Source: Phlebiopsis flavidoalba (lineage: Eukaryota > Basidiomycota > Agaricomycetes > Polyporales > Phanerochaetaceae). Taken from it: DNA of 64,000 bases. The notes beneath the pieces are model-generated. The model was not told where the DNA came from, did not search any database, and was given only the letters and a program-made list of their open reading frames with translations. The stretch's first letter is position 1, and each line of letters opens with the position of its first letter. Positions 25,274 to 35,046 of this stretch are shown piece after piece. The position numbers and the translations under genes are program-made. The stretch spans positions 310,001 to 374,000 of the forward strand of contig JAOCPU010000006.1 of the NCBI GenBank assembly GCA_035772785.1, read 5' to 3'.

Positions 25274-25989
25274 TCAAGACTCAGATCCGACTACCCAAAC
25301 GTGTAGATCCACGAAGGAAAATGTCATGTTTGATTTCTCGGCGTCGAGGAGGGATATCAACTTGTCTGTGGGCATCATTAAATGCGTCGACATATTCTGC
25401 AAGGAATATCGGGGAAATCGCCCCGAACGGTACGCGCTCTCTCCACCAGTGATGAAGCTGCGGGGAGGCCTGACGCAAGAAAAAGAGTGACGCACACCGG
25501 CTCCGGTACGGTTACGACGCGCATCTTGACTTGGGTTAACACAGTCTGCAGGCTGCGCCGCGCACTTGCCGCCCCCGTGTCCGCCGAACGCGACGACCAT
25601 GACGGGTTTGGCGTGCCACTCGTGGTAGAGGTGAGGTCGATTGCGTTCTTAAGCTCGCCCGGGTATCCGCCGTTGTACTGCGGTGTGACGACGACGAAAG
25701 AGTGCACACGACGCGATGAGCGGCTCCACTCCTGAATGACGGGCGTTGTCGTACGCGTCCGAGTCGCTGAGCTGCGCGGGGAGGTAGGCACTATCAGGAC
25801 TGGGGCCCGAAGGGCTGAGGCTTTTTGGAGGGGTTCGACGGTTGACGATCTCGAATTTCTTCGGTGCGTCGGTGGGGTTGAGAGGCGAGCCTCAAGCAGC
25901 TGGGCCGCCCAGCGCCCACGCCTGAGTTGTTGCCATTGCTTCTGCAGCTGCCCAAGAAGCAGACCGACGCGGATGAGAGACTGCTGCAT
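25274..25989 (-). CDS. NADPH-dependent FMN reductase (flavodoxin-like fold)
   Basis: Small flavoprotein that uses NAD(P)H to reduce FMN, quinones or related substrates in the cytosol. The start at 25989 gives MQQSLIRVGLLLG, the first beta strand of the flavodoxin-like fold. It continues through WAAQLLEARL, the diagnostic HSFVVVTPQYNGGYPGELKN followed by AID, then KPVMVVAFGGHGGGKCA in a second frame. The end reads LQTVLTQVKMRVVTVPEPVC, EYVDAFNDAHRQV and a short charged tail ending at about 25274. The TPQYNGGYPGELKNAID block and the FGGHGGGKCA loop are the FMN-contacting segments of the family. Several frame changes occur between 25,480 and 25,900. It is divergent from RRP36, with 288 bases between the two starts. 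Confidence 0.88.
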
Positions 25990-26277
25990 GTTGTCGAAAG
26001 TAAGTGGGCTGAGAGTTGGGTTTATGAAGATTGAGTACCAATAGAGAGAGCCTTTTATACGTTTTCCCCTCCGCTATCGTTTCTGGTCAACCCGCCAACA
26101 AGCTGCTGCACACACACCGACAAAGAGGAGGGAGAGTGACGAGTCTTGTCGGAACGCCGGGCGCTGCCGCAAATTGCTGACTCGCCTAACCCGCATAGTC
26201 ATCGAGGAACGCCACCCCACGATCATCACGTTCCAAATTTAGACATTTCCTCCTCGCTATCTTTTGATTTTCGCGCT
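25990..26277. promoter_or_regulatory. Shared upstream region of the FMN reductase and RRP36 genes
   Basis: A divergent intergenic region of 288 bases. TTTTATACG lies at about 26,053 on the plus strand, and CCTCCTCGCTATC lies just upstream of the RRP36 start. A bidirectional promoter is inferred from spacing only. Confidence 0.45.
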
Positions 26278-27775
26278 ATGCCTCGTCGACCCCGTCCAAG
26301 CCCTCGCGCAGGGCGCGCCGCAGCAAAAAAGTCCTCAGGTCCATCAAGTCACGTGGAGCAGACCTGCGGCACCGAAGGCGACACCAAAGCGGCCGCTGCC
26401 TGATGCCCGGCAGTCGACCCGTTTACCCAGGACTCTGACAATGAGGAAGGACAGCGAGGACGAACGGCGCGAGGGACGACGAGGACGATTTGTGCCAGAG
26501 CGGGGAGATGAGGAGGTGTACTCGGATGAGGACGAGGATGATGCAGACGCAGACGCTCCGAGGTAGCTCAATACGTGGACGAAGAAGAGCTGGATGACGA
26601 AGACGAGCCCTCAGAGAGCGAGAGCGATGAGGAAGGGTCCGTTGCTGGTCCAAGTAACTTGGTGAGTAGTCTAACATACATTACAATTTTTTTTGTAACT
26701 GAAATGCCTTAGAAAAAAAGTTGCGTGCCGGTTGGTAACAATATTCCATCGGTGTATACATGCCCTCATTTGTCTTTACTAGGTCTATCCTCCTTGCCTC
26801 TGGGAGCTCTTTCGGAAAGCGGGCAAACAGGCCATCTCAGGCCATGGAGCCTTAGATGATTCAGATGATGACGAGGCCGCATCATCCGACGGAGAGTCAG
26901 ACTCTGGACCGGAGAATTGAACGCCACAGGGAAGCGAAAGGAGAGCTCCTCAAAGGAGAAAAAGGAGCTAGCGAAGCGTAAAAACAAGCACGCGTACGTT
27001 AAGCTGCTATCGTCATGGCTTTTAGATGTGACATTTTGTCCCTTAGACCGATGGAGATGTCTTCAAAGCGACCTGTCCCGCGTAAGAAGGCCAACATTGA
27101 AGAGAAGAGACCTGTATGTGTATACTCACCAAGTCGCTGTACCACCTATTTTCGCTGACCATGGTACAGAACAGGAACCACAGGGACCCTCGCTTCCTGC
27201 ACATAACAGGCCGAATTCTCCGCCGACCGCTTCCGTTCACAATACGGTTTCTTGTCTGACATGCATGAGCAAGAGATGAAGACGCTGAAAGACAACCTCA
27301 AACGGGCACGCAAGATGCCTCACCTCGTCTCCGCGGGACCTCCGTGCGGAACGCGAGCAGGAGGTGCACCGGCTCGAGCGCGCCCTGAAGCGCTCCGAGA
27401 GCTTTGGTGAATCGAGACAAGCGGGAGAAGGTGAGGCGTCTGCACTTGCAAGGTGCGGCAGGAGGAGAAGGAGAAGCGTAAGCAAGGAAAGGGCGCGTGG
27501 TACATGAAAGACAGTTGCGTAAAACGTGATATCCGGCCGTGGTATGACAAGCTTACGATCTTGTTGCAGCGGACAAGAAGGAGTTGTTGGTCAAGGCCAA
27601 GTTCGAGGCCCTTGCAGAGTCCGGCGGACGCTCTGCTGTACGAAAGGTCATCGAGAAGAAGCAGAAGAAAATCAACCAAAAGGAGAAGAAGCGGAAACCA
27701 TTTGTACCTGGCGAGAAACGCCACGGCGGACGTCCCCAAGAGGCTCGGCCACACAAACGGCAAAAGTTCTCGTAG
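26278..27775 (+). CDS. RRP36: rRNA biogenesis protein RRP36
   Basis: Nucleolar protein of the small-subunit processome, needed for early pre-rRNA cleavage and 18S production. The start at 26278 opens MPRRPRPSPRAGRAAAKK. A long acidic region follows (EDEDDADADA; DEDEPSESESDEEGSVAG; LDDSDDDEAASSDGESDSGP). The conserved RRP36 core then reads KKSNKHA-like, RPVPRKK-like, PRDPRFLH, DRFR..YGFLSDMHEQEMKT and LKDNLKRARK. Its remainder is LRAEREQEVHRLERALKRSE, VRQEEKEKRKQGKGAWYMKD, KKELLVKAKFEALAESGGRS, AVRKVIEKKQKKINQKEKKR, KPFV and a basic end HKRQKFS with TAG at 27775. Introns lie near 26,660 and 27,510. A single extra T near 26,812 (in SSLPLGALRKAG) and other indels break the frame. Confidence 0.92.
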
Positions 27776-28322
27776 AGATTGAAACGTATTTTATCTTGTT
27801 ATTTGCTTCTGGTTATATCATATTCGGGGCCGTTAATATCAATGTGCGAGTTGGACGACGAATTTATAGAGACGAATTGTTGACCGCGAACCAACAAACG
27901 CCTCACGTGATCCGAACGTGATCGGGCTTAGACGCGTTGGGGCCCGTCACGAAAACACCATAAATATCCTGTCTTTCGAACAGAAGCTGCAGTTCACTCC
28001 AGAGACCCTCGCTTGGGTAGTGCCCCCTCCACATGGGACAGCCCCACATGTACTACTCAGGCTCGCGCTACTCGCGAGACAAGAAGGCGAATGCACCCCC
28101 GCAGTTAGGCCGCAGATCACTTGGAGCTTGTAAGTCTTTTCGAGATTGCATTCGTTGTTATACAGTATTTACAGATTAATCAGTGTGATACATATCATCC
28201 AAGAAGAACACATTCAAGAGGATATATCCAAGAAAACCACAACTCTGACACCTTGGCATCGCACATACGAACAAGCGAGCACGTTAACATGAAAACCGTC
28301 AAGTCCCGTCACACTGATGCGC
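27776..28322. other. Intergenic stretch, no gene supported
   Basis: The first 130 bases are AT-rich (RRP36 3' flank). A plus-strand segment near 28,040-28,130 could be an exon (RYSRDKKANAPPQLGRRSLG followed by GTAAGT), but nothing continuing it was found. Confidence 0.35.
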
Positions 28323-29574
28323 CTATCCTGCACCAACCACCAAAACAACGCGTCCCTGCTCTTCTGCGGCATATCCCTCAGCCCCCTCCATATCCTCATA
28401 ACTCTTGTACCCGTTACTCCAAAAACGCAGGGACAGTATGCGCGAGGCCAATACCAGCAAGCCAGGCGGCCAACGTGGGTTGGCGCTGGTGGCGGGCTCG
28501 GGCAGACCGGGATCGCCGCATCCGAATGCGTTCTCCGCTCTCCTGGGGTGCGGGGCTCGCGGGCTCTGGCAGGCCGAGCGGCGGCGCTGCTGGAGTATAC
28601 GAGAGAGCAGATGACGCGGGCGGCGACGGCGACGGCACTGCCGCAATATGGGGCGTCGCGTGCTTTGCGGATGCTTTCTCTAGCGAGTCGCGTCGACCTC
28701 CGTGCGGTCTGCAGCCTGGTGAGCACGTAAAGGTATGTTAGCAGGTGTGCACGTACCGAAGGCGTAGCGCTGCTACTGCTGATAGCGATTGGCTCCTCAG
28801 CTGCCGGACGGGCGCATGGTCACTTCCTCGGATACCGCGCTCGCGACTGTCTCGACAACCTCCTCTGTCACCTCCTCTGTCAGTAGTGGCCTTCACATAC
28901 TTGGTTCTCCTTGGTACCTCGACATAGGCGGTGTACCGTTGCTGCCAGGGCGTATCGGTACCATGCCGAGACAGATATCTGCACGAGACGACTCACCTCA
29001 CGCCGCACACTCTTTCCATACATGCTCAGGCTCCCGTGCCTTCGCCGGCTTCTTCTTTACTGGCGCCTTCTTCTTCGCCTTCACCTCCTTCGCCGCCGCC
29101 TTCCCTTCCCTTTGCCCTTCCCCTTCCCCTTCCCATTGCTCGTCTGCGCCCTAGCAGCAGCAGCAGGCGGCGGCGGCGGCGGCGGCGACGGTACCGGCGG
29201 ATTTACCGGCCTTCCCGCGGGCCTACTCTCCTTCCCAGGATTCGGCGCGCCCTCAAACCACGCCGGGGGAATCTTGCTCCTGATCGCCTGCACGACGACC
29301 TCGACGTCCACCCGGTGCTCCGCGGCCATACGCAGGTGCAGCGCGTCGCGCGCATGCCGCGGCGTGCGCAGGTGCTGTTGCGCGAGGTGCGCGGCGAGCC
29401 CCTGCGCGAGGGTGGTGGGCGGGGGAGTCGGCTCGTGTGTTGCTGAAGTCGAAGAGCAGGGAGCCGACCAGGGGGTTCGCACGGCGGCGGGGATTCGGGC
29501 GAGAAATCGCGGGGCTCGAAGAGGATGTATTCGAGGTCGGGGGAGGCGGAGGAGGAGCTCGCGAAGGGGTCCAT
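28323..29574 (-). CDS. Hypothetical basic, low-complexity protein
   Basis: Not recognised. The likely start at 29574 gives MDPFASSSSASPDLEYILFE. A structured-looking helical part follows (LAQGLAAHLAQQHL; HARDALHLRMAAEHRVDVEV; VVQAIRSKIPPAWFEGAPNP). A Pro run and a Gly/Lys run (GKGKGKGKGKG) lead into KAKKKAPVKKKPAKAREPEH, a strongly basic stretch that would suit nuclear or nucleic-acid contact. After an intron come TEEVVETVASAVSEEV, a Pro/Ala-rich part (YTPAAPPLGLPEPASPAPQE), and an end reading SLRFWSNGYKSYEDMEGAEG, then AEEQGRVVLVVGAG and a stop at 28323. GC content is high, and microsatellite-like GGC and CCCTTC tracts lie at 29,100-29,180. Frames on the opposite strand are shadows. Confidence 0.45.
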
Positions 29575-30384
29575 GGTGAGTCGTCACTGCTCTGCTCTAC
29601 GGAGAGGTGAGTGTATATAGCGAAGTTTGGTCTGAGACGGAGGAAGATGAGTTATCAGCACGGGATCGCGGGGAGGTAGGAAATGAACGGGGACGTGCTA
29701 ATTGCTCCATTGAGTGCAGAAGCGACGTCGTTGGCCTGGAGCGTCATCAGGCCACGCGCAGCCGCACCTTTGATAATGACATGGGAATCGATGAGCCCGC
29801 GATGAGTCCGTCCTTTTCCCCGCCTCGTGTACGCGAAACGCAGTGCACCTGTCCGTCAGAGTCAACTAGCCGATAACGGAACGTACCTTTCACAGCCTAC
29901 CCCAAAATAATGGCAGAAACAAACGAAGCAGAATAAAAAGTGGCATATATGCAAGCAGACTACAAAAAGTGTCCATGTGTGCGAGAAAACAGCAAGTGTG
30001 AAGCAGTGACCGGAAGTGTGCAAGGAAATCGTACGAGAGGCGGAGAAATGTCCTTCCGGTCCACAGTCATGATACTAAGGAGGGTCATGCGCGGGGAGCA
30101 CCAAAGGGAGGATAACTAGAGTCTAAAGCGGGCAATGCGCCGGTGAGAATTAAAATCGTGGGCATGGGAAACAATCAGGCAACCTCGGATCGTGCCTCAA
30201 AGAGGTTTTCATCGTCATATTCGTCCTAACGCGCGACAGTGCGCCGCGTCGGCTCTCGTGAGATATCTGCGCCCGGCCTCTGTCCGTCGGGCAAGTTGCG
30301 CACCTACACACGCGTCAGCTCACCTCCGATCCAATAAAACTCAAGAATTAGTACGCACTTCGAGCGGCTGCCGCGGCGTGAGAT
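29575..30384. other. Intergenic stretch
   Basis: No supported gene. It lies upstream of the minus-strand hypothetical gene and beyond the 3' end of the mucin-like gene. An AT-richer core (29,880-30,030) is consistent with promoter sequence. Confidence 0.4.
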
Positions 30385-32500
30385 CTACAAGCTGCTGTCC
30401 TCCGCCTCGCCGTCAGGGCTGCGAATACACCGAGCTCGCCGAATCGCGCTGCACCGCAATGGCCCTCCTCGCTCCCCGCGACGCGCCTCGGGCTGGCGTG
30501 GCGGCACACCGCAGGCGGGCCCCCGCTTGTGCTCGACGGCGCAATCGGGCCCGGCGTGCTCGGCACACTGCCGCCCGCCGCGAGCAGCGGCTCGAAGCTG
30601 CCTGCGCTCTCGCGCGGGACGTGGTGCCCGCCCATGGAGCTCGTGCTCGCGCTCACGCTGTGGCCCCAGCGGCGGGCTGCTCGTGCGCGCGGGGAAGTAG
30701 CCGTCGCGCCGTGCCCGCTCGCGGGCGGCGTCTGCGGCGGCACGGCGCCGTATGCGCTGTACGGGTCGAACTCGCGGCGGCCCGTGGGGTCGTCCGTGTA
30801 TGGCTGCGTCGCGAGCGTGAGCTGAGCTGAGTGCGTTTGCGAGTGCGCTGGGCGAGGACCTCCGGCGGTGTCGCATCGGCCTATTCTCGTCGTCGTCCGT
30901 CGCCGTCGAGCGCGGGGGCGCGGTTGAAGCCCGCCGCGGCGAGCGTCGAGGCGACGGCGTGTGTCGTATTCGAGCGGCTGGGTTGCGGCGGCGCCGTTGA
31001 TGAAGAAGAACAGGAACAACGGACGATCGATGCAAGGCCCTGCTGCTGCGAGACCGACGATAAGAAACACACGCCGGCGACGGCTCCTTTGTTAGTGAAG
31101 AACCTGGGGTGGTCAAAGCGTCAGGAGTCTTGGCGAGGGCAAACGTGGGGTGTGCGCGCTTTACTGGGAGCCCCCTGAGTGGTTTCCGTCGCTGCTGAAC
31201 GGCGTCGGGGTTGTTCGCGACAATAGTGACGACACTTGTTGCGCCATTGAGCCTGTTATGTGTCGAGAGCTCTGTGACGACAGAGGGCGTGCTCGTAGTG
31301 GTCTGCCCCGCGCTATTGGTGGTTACAAAAAAACACTACCGTCGATTGAAGTGTGCCAACCTGGTCCTAGCAGCACCGTCAGTAGAAGCCCCAGAGAGAC
31401 ACACGAAAGACATACGTGGGTGAGCTCAAGGCGAGATTTGCGGTCGTGCTGGGGAGAGTTGGCTGTGCTGCCAGGGTCAGACGAGCGACCCTCGACGCAG
31501 ATGACGGTTCCCCGAGTTTGGCTTAGAGGATGATTGGGCAGGTTGTGACGAGGACGACACATTGTCGACTGGATCAGACGATGACTGCGACTGCTGCGAG
31601 CTTGGTGAGGACGAAGGCGGCGCCGAGCTTGGCTGAGAGGAAGGAGGGGCCGAAGTTGGCTGAGAGGTTGGTGGGGATGTTGGTGGCTGCGAGGTGGGTT
31701 GAGTCGTCGGTGGCTGCGAGGTGGGCTGAGACGTCGGGGGTCTGCGAGGGAGGTAGGAGGAGCTGACGTGGGCTGAGACGTCGGTTGCGTGACGCGACGG
31801 GCGTCGGCTGCCCGATGTTTGGCGGCTGCGAGGGTAGGGGCCGATGTGGGGAGAATGTCGAGCCGTTGGACGGTCGGCGCGGGAGAGGCCCAGAGAGGTG
31901 ATGGGCCACTTGATGGCGAAGACATTCCTGAACTGGTGCGAGCGTGGGGGATCGTCAGTACTGAGGTTCGTCGCCGACGTGCCCGAGTTTGGGTGTACTA
32001 CTTGAAGCACCACAGCGGACCGCAGTCAACTGGCAGCGAGGAGAAAGAAAGCGATCGGGACTCACGGGTTTGAGGAGCCTGACTGCGAGACAGGGGGTGA
32101 GGACGCCGCTGATGGATCCGAGGACATGGACGTTAGGGGGCGTGTCTGACGCGCTGTTTGGCTGAGTCGCGCGGAGGCATGGCGTCGGGCTCGCAGAGGC
32201 GGGCGGAGACGTGCCTGAAGGGGCAAGAGTTAGCGTTGGGACGACACGGTGGCTGAATTTGTGGGATCAGGGGTAGGCGTGGTGGGAGCTGCAGACGCGG
32301 TAGCTGAAGGAGCGGCGCCCCCGAAGAAACGGCGGAACTGAGAAGGGGTGTCGGACACCGACTGTGGTGTGGCAGAAGGAGCGGCAGACGGGGGAGCAGC
32401 AGAGGACAAGGATGGGGACCAGTGTTCGCTGAGGAACCTTACGAAAATTAAAACAAGGTAAACACGATATGCGAAGACGAACACGAACGAGGAGGTTAAA
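30385..32500 (-). CDS. Mucin-like single-pass membrane protein (cell-surface sensor type), copy 1
   Basis: Probable cell-surface protein: a Ser/Thr/Pro-rich outer region, one membrane helix and a cytoplasmic tail, as in Mid2/Msb2-like sensors. Minus-strand reading: a hydrophobic start region near 32,480 (YRVYLVLIFVRFL); long S/T/P-rich sequence including repeats such as TSQPTSQPPTTQPTSQPPTS; VTTNSAGQTTTSTPSVVTEL; TSVVTIVANNP; GVFLIVGLAAAG-type membrane segment near 31,060; basic residues; and a tail with FDPYSAYGAVPPQ, VPRESAGSFEPLLAAGG and an end EAEDSSL at 30385. No catalytic domain is seen. GC is very high and the frame changes often, so the start is not fixed. It resembles the protein at 35,047-37,971 in design. 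Confidence 0.6.
31610..31790. repeat. Minisatellite in the mucin-like region
   Basis: Imperfect tandem units of about 27 bases, such as GGTGGCTGCGAGGTGGGTTG repeated with small changes. On the minus strand they encode Ser-Gln-Pro-Pro-Thr repeats. Length variation between strains would be expected. Confidence 0.6.
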
Positions 32501-33304
32501 AGGAAGGGCTAGGTTGGGCTAAGAGAGGGGAAAACGCGGTGTCTGTCGGGTCGGGGAGTTTGGGCCGTGCAGGAGCTGGAGGAGTGCCGAGAGGCGGGGC
32601 GGGGGGCGATGGAGGTCGAGAGAAAGAGACGTACCGGTCGCGCTCGGGCTGCTGCCGACTGTTCTGCCTGGCTCCAAGTCGTCCCCGGGGACTCTGGGTA
32701 GTACATGGGTGTCAAGTGCAGGAATAGAGCATAACGAGGGGTTCGAAGAGACGTACGGTACAGCAGAAACGTTTAGACGAGGACTGTTTTTCTGGCCACG
32801 CTCCATTTACACGCGCACAAGCCGGACGCTCGGGACAAGCGGGCGCGCGCCCACAACGTCATTTCTACACACATCCTCTGCCCATCAACGCTCCTCGTCG
32901 TTTGCCCAGTCGACGTCAGTGCTAGTGCTCCCACCTGAGCCATCACCGCTAGCTGCGAAGACGACGACGACGACTGGGGCCTTTGCGGCGAGCGAACGAT
33001 GCTCGTGAACGGCGCCGAGCGCTATGGGCATCGACGACCGATCAATAATTGTCAATGCCGTGCCAGAGTGCCTCGCGTAGACAAATTTTGAAAAAGCGTC
33101 TTTTATTCGAACGTCGCGACGCATTTGTCCTGCGCGTCGTAGGTCGCACAGAGCACCGCCCTCCAGTCTGGCGTTCATAGTCTCGTCCCCAGTCATTAAT
33201 TAAAGGCTCAAAGGCCTCTCCCCTTGTCCGGATATAGCCGGGCTGAACCGAGTCGGACATCGAAAAAACTAAGGTTTTAGTATTAGGAAGTCAATTCTTC
33301 ACTG

Positions 33305-33351
33305 TCCGCTTCGCTAGCCGAAGGCCTTGTGCCTTCGGAGTATGAAGCGGA
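33305..33351. repeat. Nested inverted repeat (two-part hairpin)
   Basis: Outer arms are TCCGCTTC (33,305-33,312) and GAAGCGGA (33,344-33,351). Inner arms are CCGAAGGC (33,318-33,325) and GCCTTCGG (33,331-33,338) around a five-base loop. All arms are perfect. It could be a structured RNA element, a MITE remnant or a protein-binding palindrome. Confidence 0.6.
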
Positions 33352-33387
33352 GCGAAACAAGACTACCGCCGCGTCGGGCATACTAGG

Positions 33388-33404
33388 CGCTTTCAATGAA
33401 AGCG
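33388..33404. repeat. Short palindrome
   Basis: CGCTTTCA and TGAAAGCG are perfect eight-base arms around one A, 37 bases after the nested hairpin. Confidence 0.6.
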
Positions 33405-33700
33405 TTAATTCACCAACTATTTCCTCTTCCTGCCACCACCGTACATGGAGAAGCAGTTCAATCTAATCCCGGACTTTCACAACTATACCTCTCATGTAAC
33501 GCCTTCCGCGTTTGAGATACCAACACCCGCCACCGCCGGCCGGGTGTATTCTTTGGCTGCTCCTTCTCACTTGCCACGCTGCAGCACGCTGCGAAGCCAT
33601 CATCCATCCAACGGTCCCCTGGGGCACGTTTCTCACCGCGATTAAGACGGTGCTCTCATAACGCAAGTTTCCCCTCCGTCCTCACAGTGTTGTACTCACC

Positions 33701-34902
33701 ATGACCTCTACCCCCAACAGCCACCACAGGACCCTCTGTTAAGTCGCGGCCCAAGGTCGCGCGAGCGACCGAGTACGGTAACGCCGCGTCGTTCTGGGTC
33801 GAGTACCCGTCCGGGCTCGTCGACCTCTCGCGCCGCTCGGTGCGCATCTCCCTGCCGCCGCGAAGGCACAGCGCGTCCCTGACGAGCCGGACCAGGTGCC
33901 CGTGCACGAAAGATACCGCGCCGCTTCCGCCGCTCGCCCCCGAGAAGCAGTGGGAGCTCCCCGTCGAAGGCGACCGGCTCCTCCGCCTCAGCAAGGCCCA
34001 CACCGCCATCGTGATCATTGATATGCAAAAGTCGGTCCCTTCCTAGCAATCTAAACTCTGTCCTGGTCGGCGAGATCTCATGACCTGTTGCTTTAGCTTC
34101 TTTTTTGCATCCCGACCTCAGGGACCATCCCACGGGTCTCGACTGTGTCGTGCCACTCTTGAACGCTGTGCCTGCTCTACGTAGCTTGGGCTCCAAAATA
34201 GTCTGGTGGTAAGCACCGCCGCGTGCATTCACACCCGCGTTTCGAACCGTATTCGACAGCAACTGGGGCCTGACCGACCACGAGCTCACGACCATCCCAC
34301 CCTCGCTCGTCCGCGGCTTCACGAAGAGCCGGGGACCGGTGGCTTCGGCGCGCCGCTCCCCCGGCCAGAGTTTCGGCCGCCTGCTCATGCGCGACCAGTT
34401 CAACTCGGCGCTCTACGGGCCCCTGCAGCACCTCTACGACGAGGGCGACAAGCACGGCACCGACGTCCCTGGATCCACAAGAACAGGTGCGCCGGACATG
34501 TGACCGGCGTCGCGCGGGGCGCTGACTCCAAGGCGCAGGATGAGCGGCCTCTGGGGCCCGCCCCCAGAGCGCGCTCGACCTCTACCTCCAGGAGCACGGC
34601 ATCACGTACGCTGCTCTTTGTGCGGGCGTGAACGCGGACCAGTGTGTCCTCGGCACGCTCGTTGACGCGTACTTCCGCGGGTACGACTGTGTCGTGCTTC
34701 GCGTGCGCGACTGCGTCGCGACGACATCGCCGCACGGCTATCTGGGGCTCGAGAACGTGCTGTACAACAGCGGCAATGTGAGTCTTTATGTTCCTGGAAC
34801 TTGCCGCGGCTGCTCATGCAGATCGTTCGGGTGCTGTAGAGCTACGGGTTCGTGACGGACTCCAACGAGGTCATCCAAGCGGCAAAGAAAGCGCACGCCT
34901 AG
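33701..34902 (+). CDS. Isochorismatase-family hydrolase
   Basis: Cysteine hydrolase of the isochorismatase/nicotinamidase fold, cytosolic; the exact substrate (amide or isochorismate-like) is not determined. The start at 33701 reads MTSTPNSHHRT. Then come SFWVEYPSGLVDLSRRSV, AHTAIVIIDMQK (catalytic Asp in the DMQ motif), CVVPLLNAV-like, SKIVWTWGLTDHELTTIPPS, LVRGF, and DQFNSALYGPLQ. GVNADQCVLGTLVDAYFRGY carries the catalytic Cys in ADQCV, and DCVATTSPHG follows with its conserved cis-peptide-type segment. The end is GFVTDSNEVIQAAKKAHA and TAG at 34902. Short introns interrupt it near 34,040-34,130 and 34,770-34,840. The expected catalytic Lys region (HKNRCAGH...) is blurred by frame changes. 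It is flanked by two mucin-like genes. Confidence 0.9.
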
Positions 34903-35046
34903 GCTCATAGCAAACATGTATATTACAGAAAGAAGGAAACTCGTGATGCTACAAATGATCATACTGCTACATGACAACATCCAATTTTTTCTAGTTCTTC
35001 CACTCCAAACTCGGCTTCGCCATCTATACACAAACGTCAGCAGTCG

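Larger units (their letters stand above)
32501..33700. other. Long upstream region with two hairpins
   Basis: About 1.2 kb between the mucin-like gene (leftward) and the isochorismatase-family gene (rightward). Coding is not supported, although short frames exist. It contains the nested inverted repeats listed separately at 33,305-33,404. Confidence 0.4.

Noticed and set aside
28911..29579. Plus-strand Cys/Arg-rich frames
   Set aside because: Shadow frames of the GC-rich minus-strand gene. Their composition (CCC/GGC runs) is typical of antisense reading.
30192..30830. 212-codon plus-strand frame, Arg/Ala-rich
   Set aside because: Antisense to the tail of mucin-like copy 1; low complexity with no domain.
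31610..31790. CRISPR-like regular repeats
   Set aside because: The units are direct, contiguous and coding (Ser-Gln-Pro-Thr repeats), without unique spacers, and the genome is fungal.
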